Shown: piece after piece, positions 36,907 to 44,582 of the stretch | Layout: each line of letters begins with the position of its first letter | Numbering within the stretch: the first letter of the stretch is position 1 | Assembly: GCA_003020985.1 (NCBI GenBank) | Contig: PXRM01000021.1 | Coordinates: 1 to 64,000, forward strand | DNA: 64,000 nucleotides | Direction: 5' to 3' | Source: Halobacteriales archaeon QS_4_70_19 | GTDB taxonomy: Archaea; Halobacteriota; Halobacteria; Halobacteriales; Haloarculaceae | Notes under the pieces: model-generated | The model's database searches: none | What the model saw: the letters and a program-made list of their open reading frames with translations, nothing else | Told to the model about the DNA's origin: nothing | Translations under genes and position numbers: made by a program

Positions 36907-37018
36907 GTCCCCCCGTTCTCTCCCGGCTCGTTTATCCGTATCTCTTGCGGCGGCACCCGCCGGGGCTACATGGGCATCGCCGCCACCTGTTTAAATGGAG
37001 AGCCGCTCATACCCGAAT

Positions 37019-37050
37019 GTTTTTAATAATCGGGCCGGATTAACGGCCCG
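37019..37050 (+). promoter_or_regulatory. TATA box plus 7-bp inverted repeat before the AN1 gene
   Basis: TGTTTTTAATAAT at 37018-37030 is a strong TATA. CGGGCCG (37031-37037), 6 bp, CGGCCCG (37044-37050) follows directly, 15 bp before the ATG, where a repressor would block transcription. Confidence 0.5.
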
Positions 37051-37065
37051 TATACGTTGAAGTTC

Positions 37066-37968
37066 ATGGACGACAACCGTCAGACGATATCCGAGGAGTG
37101 TGCCACCTGCGGGGCAGCCGACGACATCCTGTTCACCTGCGGGTACTGCGGCGGAACGTTCTGTTCCGACCACGGGCTCCCCAACCACTCCTGCGAGGGG
37201 TTCGCCCACCCGGGGGAGGGCGGCGACGGGGTGTCGTTCCAGCGGGACGCAGGGGGGCACACGGGCCCCGAGGACCCCTTCACGGAGAGCGGGTTCCGGC
37301 CGGCGACCGACGAGCCGACGCCCGGCGACTCGGCCGATGGAGGGCCGACACCCCGGTCGGTCGAGCCGGCGCCGGCAGCCACCAGGTCCGTACCGCGTCG
37401 TCCAGCGGGAACGGCGACCCCGGCGACCGCTCCCGCTCCTCGCGCGACGGGCGACGCCACGACGCCCGCAGTCCGGCACCTCCCGCGACCCGTGGACGGC
37501 GAGGCGACCCCGGCGGTTACGTGCCTGCCCCGCTCCGTCGAGCCGGCGGTTCCCGCGGTCGAGCGGCGACCCCGACCCGTAGACGGCGAGGCGACCCCCG
37601 CCATCCGCCCACGCCCGCGCCGGGCAGAGGGGAGCGCGCGACCGGCCGTCCGGCCGGCACCCGAGCCCACCCCGGTGGCCGAGGAAGCCTCGACGCCGGC
37701 GGCCGCGAGTTCGACCGGGACCAGTACCGCGGCGAGTGCCGCCACGACCGACGGCAGGCACGCGGCGAAATCGGTCCCGATGCGGACGATGGACACGACG
37801 CGGTCCCCCGGGTCGGTCGAGCGGCAGGAGGCCCGGACGCTCGTCACGTGGCTCGACCAGCAGACGTACGTCTCGCTGTCGGTGAAGGCGGCCGCGCTGG
37901 CGGCGGCCATCAACGGCGCGCTCTACTTCGGGATGGCGTTCACGCTCTACGGGCTGCACCCCTTCTGA
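37066..37968 (+). CDS. AN1-type zinc finger protein with repeat linker and TM anchor
   Basis: 300 aa from ATG at 37066 (TTG at 37057 adds 3 residues). An AN1-type finger occupies 11-46: CATCG, CGYC, CSDHGLPNHSC. Then an acidic segment, five degenerate repeats of about 15 residues (TPAVRHLPRPVDGEA type, about 127-205), an Ala/Thr-rich stretch, and one C-terminal TM helix near 268-290. AN1 fingers bind partner proteins; here the finger is held at the membrane on a long flexible linker. Function unknown. Confidence 0.82.
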   Translation: MDDNRQTISEECATCGAADDILFTCGYCGGTFCSDHGLPNHSCEGFAHPGEGGDGVSFQRDAGGHTGPEDPFTESGFRPATDEPTPGDSADGGPTPRSVEPAPAATRSVPRRPAGTATPATAPAPRATGDATTPAVRHLPRPVDGEATPAVTCLPRSVEPAVPAVERRPRPVDGEATPAIRPRPRRAEGSARPAVRPAPEPTPVAEEASTPAAASSTGTSTAASAATTDGRHAAKSVPMRTMDTTRSPGSVERQEARTLVTWLDQQTYVSLSVKAAALAAAINGALYFGMAFTLYGLHPF

Positions 37969-38319
37969 ATCAGGGATAGAGCGAGGCCGAGCGGTGGCGC
38001 CGCGGCTCCCGGGCAAGTCATTGACGAGTGTCGCCCGACCCCGCTGCCGCAGCGGGGATGGACGAGCGAAAGGGAGTGTGTGTGCGGGTGTCCGCGTTAC
38101 CGACCACCGCGGTCGGGGAGCGGAGCGTGTGACTCCCACATCCTCCACCCGATCCGGGCGCTGTCTCCGTAATAGGCCTTGTGTCGTACCGTTCGTCGGC
38201 CGTCTGACGCGGGTCACACGACGGCCGGTCGTGTCCGACGGACGACCGACGGAGCGGGACGAATTCAGCGGGGGGAATCGGGTGACTGCGGGCGCGTGCG
38301 CGGCCGCCGCGGGCGGGCC
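37969..38319. other. 351-bp gene-free region with hairpins
   Basis: No credible ORF. Hairpin CCCCGCT (38039-38045)/AGCGGGG (38051-38057) could end the AN1 transcript. A CGGCCGTC/GACGGCCG pair near 38200-38230 is another palindrome. No tRNA or known RNA signature seen. Confidence 0.5.
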
Positions 38320-39042
38320 TCAGTACTCCGTGCCCTTCCGGGCGCGCTGGCCCACGTCGATGGGGTGGCGCTGCTTGCGCACTTCGCTGACGAGGTCCGC
38401 GGTGTCCCCGAGGAACTCCGGCGGGGAGTGGCCCCCGGTCAGCACGAGTTCGAGGTCGTCGGGCTTCGACTCGACGAGATCGTGCACAGCCGCGGGCGCC
38501 ACCAGGTCGCGCTCGGCGGCGTAGAGGAGTTCGTCCAGGACGAGCATGTGCATCCCCTCGTCGGCCCCGGCGTCCGGCGGGAACGGGGACGAGAGGTCCG
38601 CGTCGGCCGCCGCCGCGACCAGTTCGTGGGCGCGCTCGACGCCCGCCTCGGCCTCGGCGGCGTGGTCGCGCTCCTCGCTCCCGTCCGGCATCGCGTGCCA
38701 GCCGTAGTGTCCGAGGTTCTCGTAGCTGAAACCCGGGAGCGCGGCGATGGCGTTGTACTCGCCGCGGACGTCCTCCACGGAGTCGGCGCCGCCCTTCATG
38801 AACTGGAGGACGTGGACCCGGTAGCCGTGGCCGACCGCGCGCATCGCCATCCCGAACGCGGCCGTGGTCTTGCCCTTGCCGTCGCCCCACCAGACCTGCA
38901 CGAGCCCGAACTCCTCGGGCGCGGCCGGTTCGATGGCCCGCGCCTCGGGGCGGACCCCGCCGCCGGGCGTCCCCGCGCGGACCGACTCGGCGTCCGCGTC
39001 GGTGTCGCCGCCGCCCTGCTCGTCCCCGGGGCCGTCAGTCAT
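38320..39042 (-). CDS. cobO: Cob(I)yrinic acid a,c-diamide adenosyltransferase
   Basis: 240 aa, ATG at 39042, overlapping the nikR stop by 8 bases. P-loop [12 protein letters not shown] near 53-64, [22 protein letters not shown] and TGGHSPPEF are the CobO/CobA motifs; an acidic 45-residue extension precedes them. It adds the adenosyl group to cobalamin precursors. Coupling to a metal-responsive regulator links B12 synthesis to Ni/Co state. Confidence 0.95.
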   Translation of the reverse strand: MTDGPGDEQGGGDTDADAESVRAGTPGGGVRPEARAIEPAAPEEFGLVQVWWGDGKGKTTAAFGMAMRAVGHGYRVHVLQFMKGGADSVEDVRGEYNAIAALPGFSYENLGHYGWHAMPDGSEERDHAAEAEAGVERAHELVAAAADADLSSPFPPDAGADEGMHMLVLDELLYAAERDLVAPAAVHDLVESKPDDLELVLTGGHSPPEFLGDTADLVSEVRKQRHPIDVGQRARKGTEY

Positions 39043-39562
39043 CGTCGTGGGGGTGGCCGTGGTCGTCGCCGTGGGCGTGCGTGCCCTCGTCCGCTCCGGC
39101 GTCGGGCGTCCCGTCGCCGTCCCCGGCGGTCGCCATCGCCTCCTCCAGCACGCCGTCGAAGTCGTCGACGGGGAGGACCGAATAGTCGACGCTGAGGGTG
39201 TCCTGGGTGGCGCGAACCTTCCCGACGAAGCCGGATATCTCCTCCAGCGACCCCTCCACGATGAACAGCTCCATGCAGTAGTGGTCGCCGACGTGGTTGT
39301 GGACGTTGGAGGTGACCAGGGCCTCGTGCTCGTGGCGGAGCTGCATCATCCGCTCCTCCGCGTCCGAGGTCTCGTAGTTGAACACGACGGTGACGACCCC
39401 GAGCAGTTGGCGCCCCTCCAGCCGTCGGTTCTCGAACTCGCTCAGCAGGTTGCGCGCTCCCTCCCGCACCACCTCGCTCCGGCCCGTGTAGCCGTGCTCC
39501 TCCGCGAACTCGTCCAGCCGATCGACGAGCGACTCGGGCATCGAGATGCTCACGACGGTCAT
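39035..39562 (-). CDS. nikR: NikR-type ribbon-helix-helix metal regulator with His/Asp tail
   Basis: 175 aa, ATG at 39562. N-terminal RHH ([20 protein letters not shown]), then the ACT-like metal domain with H77, H88, H90 and C96, each one residue after the E. coli NikR nickel ligands (H76, H87, H89, C95). An unusual tail holds [16 protein letters not shown], an extra metal sink. Overlap with cobO suggests it may sense cobalt as well as nickel; inference. Confidence 0.9.
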   Translation of the reverse strand: MTVVSISMPESLVDRLDEFAEEHGYTGRSEVVREGARNLLSEFENRRLEGRQLLGVVTVVFNYETSDAEERMMQLRHEHEALVTSNVHNHVGDHYCMELFIVEGSLEEISGFVGKVRATQDTLSVDYSVLPVDDFDGVLEEAMATAGDGDGTPDAGADEGTHAHGDDHGHPHDDD

Positions 39563-39702
39563 GTTGGTAACGTGATGGCGCCGAGATATTAAGGATGGAG
39601 GTATCGCAGCACGACGGAATCACAACAGCCCGGGGCCACCGACGCCGGCCCGGACCCCCGGCCGGTGCAGGACGGCCCTGCCCGACCGGAGACGGATCGA
39701 AC

Positions 39703-40179
39703 CTATCCCTCCCCGGCCGGCGGCTCCCGGTTGACGTTCCGTTCTGGGTCCGAGCTGACCAGCCGTCCCACCCCGATCCCCAGCGCCGTGAGCACGACCC
39801 CCGCTGCGGCACCGAGCAGCGCGAGACGGTCGAGTCCCGCCTGCCCGGCGCCCGGCGACGGCAGGGTCAGCTCGGTGGCGATCGCTCCCCAGACGAGGAC
39901 CCCAGCGAGCGGGGCGAGGGCGATCGCGGTCCCGACCAGGACGCCATCGTTGGCGTAGCCGTGGAGTCCCGCGAGGCCGGCCGCCAGCGCGCAGATCCCG
40001 AGCACCAGCCGGGGACCGACCTCCCGGAACCGCTCGAAGCCGAACACGCCGACGCCCGCCCACACCGCCGCCGCGACGGCGAACGCGAGCGCCGCGACGG
40101 TGGCGGCGACCACCAGGTAGACCACGCTCTGTCCCCGACGGTAGCCGACCAGCAGCGCGACCGCCGTGTGGGTCTCCAT
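39703..40179 (-). CDS. Hypothetical membrane protein
   Basis: 158 aa, ATG at 40179. Hydrophobic segments near 8-38, 55-75, 83-105 and 120-142, with a short polar C-terminus. No family recognised. Normal codon use. Confidence 0.65.
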   Translation of the reverse strand: METHTAVALLVGYRRGQSVVYLVVAATVAALAFAVAAAVWAGVGVFGFERFREVGPRLVLGICALAAGLAGLHGYANDGVLVGTAIALAPLAGVLVWGAIATELTLPSPGAGQAGLDRLALLGAAAGVVLTALGIGVGRLVSSDPERNVNREPPAGEG

Positions 40180-40381
40180 GGCGAGCGGCTGTATCGCCCG
40201 CGGGATAACGCTACCCCCGATTCCACCGGTTCCGGGCGCGAACACGGCCACCGGCCGGGGACCCGACAGCCGGAGCCACGAGCGTCGACCGGGACGCGTC
40301 GCCCGCACACCGCACTCCCGACCCCGGGGCGGCGGGCGCGGCCCGAGCGTGATTTGAGGCTGGCCCGTCTACCGGGTAGTA

Positions 40382-40989
40382 ATGAGCGACGACGACAGGC
40401 CTGCCGCCGACGCCGGGACGGACGGCGGGGGCTGGAGCCGCGAGGCGGCCGTCGACCGGCTCAGCGGCTGGAGGTCTACATCACCAAGGACCTCCTGTTC
40501 AAGGACGCGCCCGAGCGCGAGCCGGAGTTCCGCGAGTCCCACGGCGTGAAAGGCGTCGGCAAGACCGTCTCCGCGGCCTGGGCCGACGAGTACCCGGAGT
40601 ACCTCCGCGCGAACGTCAACGGCCACGCCGCCCCCGAGAAGTGCCTCGTGGCACACCTGCTTGGCGACGAGCCGGCCCATCTGGAGGTCTGCAACACCGG
40701 CTTCGAGAACAACGTCACCCAGCGGCTGCGCGGCGCGCGGGCACGCGAGGACTACACCCAGTTGCTCGACCCACGGGCGGCCTGTCTGTGGGTCCAGGGG
40801 GAGGACGGCGGCGTCCGCAGCGACGAGGCCTTCCGCAAGCTCCGGGAGGGGGAGTTCGTCTTCCCGACGCTGTCCCGGGCGCTGGAGATGCTGGAGATGG
40901 ACGCCGAGGAGGCCGAACGGGCGGCAGCGGCGCTCCGCACACACCGGAAGGAGCGCGACGGCCAGACGGTCCGCGGCGACGTGGTATGA
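40382..40989 (+). pseudogene. Conserved-looking soluble protein, frameshifted near its start
   Basis: ATG at 40382 reads an acidic start ending REAAVDRL, then loses frame at about 40460-40464. The rest (RLEVYITKDLLFKDAPEREP to the stop at 40987-40989, about 173 residues) is coding-like, helical, with HGVKGVGKTVSAAWADEYPE and NTGFENNVTQRLRGARARED, but has no start of its own. One missing base joins both parts into about 202 aa. Its stop lies within the border of a palindromic element, so the tail may also be altered. Family not recognised. Confidence 0.65.
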
Positions 40990-41179
40990 CATCCTCCCCG
41001 GCGTGAACAGCGAGGGACGCGGTCCCTCGGGCAGTCGGGCGTAGCCCGACGATGCCGGGGTTTCCTCGCGCTGGGGGTGAGACCTTGGATACCCCGGACT
41101 GAGCGGCGTCGGCGGTTGCGTCCCTGTCGTCGGATTCACGCCCGCCCTGAAGGGCGGGACTCTCTCCTTGATTCAGGTA
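40988..41179. mobile_element. Palindromic element, possible IS200/IS605-derived (PATE-like) remnant
   Basis: Starts ATGACATCCTCCCC and ends near GGGACTCTCTCCTT, both typical of ends of haloarchaeal IS200/IS605 elements. Left part folds as a three-way junction: outer stem CCCCGGC (40996) with GCCGGGG (41054); inner stems CGAGGGAC/GTCCCTCG (41011-41029) and GTCGGGC/GCCCGAC (41034-41050). Right part has CCCGCCC-TGAA-GGGCGGG (41141-41158). No transposase inside. Family assignment is from memory of such ends. Confidence 0.5.
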
Positions 41180-41380
41180 GGTCCCGAACGATGGGGCCGT
41201 CGCCGGCGACATCGACGCCGAGGTCGGGTGCGAGCGCGGCGCTGCTCGACCGGCAGTACGGGAGGAAATGGGCGCATTTCCCAGTAATAGCCATCACACT
41301 CTCGATAGAGCAGATATTATTCGAAAACGAGTAGTATCCAACACCGACGAGCAGCATACCGGGCGTTCGGGGACCCCGCA

Positions 41381-41440
41381 CTACTGCATCGTGACGTAGG
41401 TGAGGAAGGCGAGCGCGAGCGTGGTGTCCATCGCGGTCAT
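41381..41440 (-). CDS. 19-codon ORF coupled to the winged-helix gene
   Basis: ATG at 41440 overlaps the TGA of the upstream regulator (ATGA). The peptide MTAMDTTLALAFLTYVTMQ is a hydrophobic helix and stops early. Similar regulators in haloarchaea are followed by a short multi-helix membrane protein (DUF7521-like), so this may be its truncated start rather than a finished peptide. Confidence 0.4.
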   Translation of the reverse strand: MTAMDTTLALAFLTYVTMQ

Positions 41441-41709
41441 AGGTGCCGGGTGATCTCCTCGAAGGTCTCGCGGTTGCGCTCGAAGCGGTCGGTGGGGAAG
41501 TAGAGCTTCCCGTACTCGTCGCCGCCGGTCTCGACGACGTCGTGGTCGGTGAGCTTGTCGAGGTGGTGGCGGACCGTGTTGTAGTCAACGTCGAGGTCGT
41601 CGGCGAGCCGGTTGGCGTTCCGGGGACGCTCGTCCAGGAGCCGGACGATACGGGCACGGTTCTCGCCCCCGTGCGAGCCGGCGATCAGGTACCAGAGCGC
41701 CTTCTCCAT
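41437..41709 (-). CDS. Small winged-helix transcription regulator
   Basis: 90 aa, ATG at 41709. ARIVRLLDERPRNANRLADDLDVDYNTVRHHLDKL is a clear ArsR/HTH_20-type recognition unit (shown only in part: RLADDLDVDYNTVRHHL); KLYFPTDRFERN follows. No metal Cys. A membrane partner would normally follow; here only a 19-codon ORF does. Confidence 0.85.
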   Translation of the reverse strand: MEKALWYLIAGSHGGENRARIVRLLDERPRNANRLADDLDVDYNTVRHHLDKLTDHDVVETGGDEYGKLYFPTDRFERNRETFEEITRHL

Positions 41710-41772
41710 CGAGGGAACTCCCTACCGGGCCGTCACCCGCCGGTGGTTAGTCGTTTCCGGCCAGGCGGAGCT

Positions 41773-42354
41773 TCAGTCGCCGTGTGCGCCGGGGACACCC
41801 GCGACCTCCGGGTAGCGGGCGACGCCGGCGTACCGGACGAGCTGCTCGCCCAGCCGGTCCAGCCGCTCGGCGAGGTCGGTGTCGGTGACGCCGTCGTCCC
41901 GGATTAGCGAGTGCGAGTCCGGCACCGCAACCTCCAGCGGCACGGTCCAGGCGTCGAGGGTCCGGCAGACGGCGCGGAGATGTGCGAGCGCCGGCCCGGG
42001 GTGCGAGCCGGCGGCCACCTCGACGAGGCCGACCGTCTGTTCGTCGAACTCGTCCCGGCCGAGGTGGTCGAGCGCGTCCTTCAGCGCGCCCGTGTACGAA
42101 CCGTGGTAGTTCGGCGTCCCCGGGAGCACGGCGTCGGCGTCGGTGACGGTGTCGGCCAGTGCCGCGGCCGCGGGGGGCGTCGGAGCGTCGGGGTCCAGGG
42201 GCGGCAGGTCGAGGTCGCGGAGGTCGACCAGTTCCGCGGTCCCGCCGGCGGCCCGCGCGCCGTCGAGCGCCTGCTCTATGGCGACCCGGGTCCGGCTCGC
42301 GTCGCGCAGGCCGCCACAGAGCGCCACCACGTGGGGGTCGGTCGTCTGGCTCAT
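41773..42354 (-). CDS. NAD(P)H-dependent FMN reductase family protein
   Basis: 193 aa, ATG at 42354. Flavodoxin-like: VVALCGGLRDASRTRVAIE (phosphate loop), LVDLRDLDLP and PNYHGSYTGALKDALDHLG (the FMN-binding PxYxGxxxGxLKxxLD). Reduces flavin, quinone or azo compounds with NAD(P)H. Confidence 0.92.
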   Translation of the reverse strand: MSQTTDPHVVALCGGLRDASRTRVAIEQALDGARAAGGTAELVDLRDLDLPPLDPDAPTPPAAAALADTVTDADAVLPGTPNYHGSYTGALKDALDHLGRDEFDEQTVGLVEVAAGSHPGPALAHLRAVCRTLDAWTVPLEVAVPDSHSLIRDDGVTDTDLAERLDRLGEQLVRYAGVARYPEVAGVPGAHGD

Positions 42355-42419
42355 CCGCTCCCGGCTAGCGTGGCGGGAATCAAAGGTGCTCGCTGGAACT
42401 GATTCCTGTAAGCCGCGTG

Positions 42420-43211
42420 TCAGGATTCGACGTGGCCCACGACGACGTGGAAGGGGACGACCTCGCGGCGCTCGTACTCCCCCTCGTGGACCTGCCGGAC
42501 CACGTCCCGGCCCATGTCGCGCCAGGCCTCCCGGAGCGCGTCGAGGTCCTCCCCGGTGCCGGCCATCGTCGCCCGGCGCTCGCGGAGGTCGGCGCCGCTG
42601 GCCTTCCGGGTGGCGGCCTCGACCTCGTGGTCGGCGTACGGCGGCTCGACGACCCGTTCGTGGTCGTAGCGCCGGCTCCGGACGTCGCCGAGCCCCGCGG
42701 CCTCGAGTATCGCGCGCGCGCTGGCACCCAGCGTGACGTCCGTTGTCGCCCCCTCGACGTAGCGCTCCCGGGCCCGCCGGGCGAGGGCGGCCTCGCGGTC
42801 GACGGTCGAGTCGATGGTGACGGCGCCGTTATCGGGTTCGATGGCGGCGACGCGCTCGCGGGCGACGCGGGCGAACTCCCGGACGACCGACACGGGGTCG
42901 GGGAGATTCACCAGGAGTGCCTGGCAGACGACCACCTCGAACGCGTCGTCCGGGAACGGGAGCAGGCGGGCGTCACCGCGGACAACGGGCCAGTGGCTCC
43001 GGGCGTGGGTCAACAGCGAAGGGTCGCGGTCGAGCCCGACCACCCGGCCCGGACACTCCTCCCGGAGCACGGCGGTCAACTCGCCGGTTCCGCAGCCCAC
43101 ATCGAGGACCCCGTCGGCCGTGCCGAGCCGGAGGTCGGCGAGCGCCTCGCGCGAATCGTCCCACATCCCCCGGCGGGTCTCGTGGAGGTAGTCGGCGCCG
43201 AACCGTCGCAT
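42420..43211 (-). CDS. SAM-dependent class I methyltransferase
   Basis: 263 aa, ATG at 43211. Motif I VLDVGCGTGELT near 35-46, acidic loop GLDRD, and motif IV VVVCQALLVNLPDP. C-terminal part is helical and specific to the subgroup. Substrate unknown. 65 bp upstream of the flavin reductase, same strand. Confidence 0.92.
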   Translation of the reverse strand: MRRFGADYLHETRRGMWDDSREALADLRLGTADGVLDVGCGTGELTAVLREECPGRVVGLDRDPSLLTHARSHWPVVRGDARLLPFPDDAFEVVVCQALLVNLPDPVSVVREFARVARERVAAIEPDNGAVTIDSTVDREAALARRARERYVEGATTDVTLGASARAILEAAGLGDVRSRRYDHERVVEPPYADHEVEAATRKASGADLRERRATMAGTGEDLDALREAWRDMGRDVVRQVHEGEYERREVVPFHVVVGHVES

Positions 43212-43365
43212 CGCTCACGGCGAGGGGACGGGCGGATAAAAGCGGCCCGGACACTCCGGGTACCGGGTTCGTCCGTCGGTTCGACCCCCATCCCGGCCAC
43301 CGGCCGGGAGCAGTCGCTCGCGGGTCGGGTGATCGGAGAACGGTACGGCGGGTCGGACGGATCGC

Positions 43366-43521
43366 TCAGGAGAGCTTCGGGACGAGGGGTGCGCCGGCCT
43401 CCTCGTCGCGGGTGAGTACACGTCCACCGTCGTGTGCGAGCGTCGGTGACTCGTCGTCGGTGGACTGTCGGGGCATCTCCGGAACCATCGGTTCGATTTC
43501 GTGGGTTGAGCGGTCCGTCAT
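43366..43521 (-). CDS. 51-aa acidic peptide at the edge of the CHAT module
   Basis: ATG at 43521 (an upstream ATG at 43572 is possible). The peptide is polar and acidic, with no helix long enough for a membrane and an ending GAPLVPKLS. TTTATAAT on the minus strand at 43576-43583 suits a promoter with transcript start near 43550. Divergent from the DUF7504 gene. No family recognised; could be a leader, antitoxin-like or substrate peptide, all speculation. Confidence 0.5.
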   Translation of the reverse strand: MTDRSTHEIEPMVPEMPRQSTDDESPTLAHDGGRVLTRDEEAGAPLVPKLS

Positions 43522-43919
43522 GGTCGGTAGGGTGGACGGGCGTGCTGCCCTCGGTTCATCATGGATGTCCATGGATTATAAACCTTCATCTTCTTTCCTG
43601 CAAGTTCCGGCAACTCTTGCACAGACCGACAGTCCGCGACGGTCGCTGGGCGGACGGACGTTGAGTCTTACCGTCTCCGGGCAGCAGATAACTGTCCGAA
43701 CATCCATTTTATCCTTTTTTCTCACCCATTCGTTCGATGATTTCGAGTTTCGGCGAAGCATCCGCTCCCGCGCCCGAGGCAGGTGGACGGCCGTCGAGTG
43801 GACCGGACGGCCTCGAAGTGACGAGGAGGCGCGAGCGCGCCGCGAGAGAGACGAGGGGACCAGCGTCAACGAGACTGGTACCAACGCTTATTTTCTTCGG
43901 CCGGAAAAGAGAGCCAACT

Positions 43920-44567
43920 ATGGGTCCAGAGGGGCGGGGCGACGAGTTCGAAGCGGCACTCGCGCGGATACGACGATCCGGCAGTGCTCTGCTGGTCACC
44001 GGAGCGGTCCCGGAGCACCTCCACCGCCGAGCGTGTGCGGAACTGCTCGGCCACGCCGGGCAACGGCTGTTCGTCACGGCCGGGTCAGGGGCGGGCCGGA
44101 AAACCGAGCCGACCGAGGCCGACAGTGTACTGCGACTGGACACCGCGTCACGGGGGGCCACGACGGACACACCGGGCGGCAGCACGCACGCGGCGCCGGC
44201 CGACGGCGCCGTCACCACGGCCACGACGGTGCCCGCCGCCGCCAGCGCCGTCGAGGGCGCCCTCACAGCGCTCGACACCTCGGAGGGGTTCCACGTCTGC
44301 GTGGACGCGGCGCTCCCGGTGATGGAGACGGCCGGCGACGAGCAGGCGTTCCGGCTCCTCCACCTGGTCACCAGCCGGGTCCGACGACTCGGCGGGACCT
44401 GCCACGTCCACCTGCCGCTGCCGGCCGACGGCGAGACGGCCAGGACGCTCGCGGCGCTCGCCGACGCCACGGTCGAACTCCGGCTCGTCGACGACCAGCC
44501 GGAGCAGCGGTGGCACGTCCACGGCGACGACGTCCGCTCGGCGTGGCTCCCCCTCCCCGAATCGTGA
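43920..44567 (+). CDS. DUF7504-type RecA-like protein, second copy
   Basis: 215 aa, ATG at 43920, TATA-like CTTATTTTC at 43887-43895. First strand SALLVTGAVPEHLHRRACAEL stands where a P-loop would, but the GKT is missing; FHVCVDAALPVMETAG and GTCHVHLPLP match the same strands in the protein at 14400. Ends 15 bp before the CHAT gene, so same operon. Likely a non-ATPase adaptor or sensor; inference. Confidence 0.75.
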   Translation: MGPEGRGDEFEAALARIRRSGSALLVTGAVPEHLHRRACAELLGHAGQRLFVTAGSGAGRKTEPTEADSVLRLDTASRGATTDTPGGSTHAAPADGAVTTATTVPAAASAVEGALTALDTSEGFHVCVDAALPVMETAGDEQAFRLLHLVTSRVRRLGGTCHVHLPLPADGETARTLAALADATVELRLVDDQPEQRWHVHGDDVRSAWLPLPES

Positions 44568-44582
44568 CTACGGAGACGGACA

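Noticed and set aside
37969-38319. Palindromes suggesting a structured RNA (RNase P or SRP RNA)
   Set aside because: None of the conserved core signatures of those RNAs could be found; the hairpins are short and unrelated.
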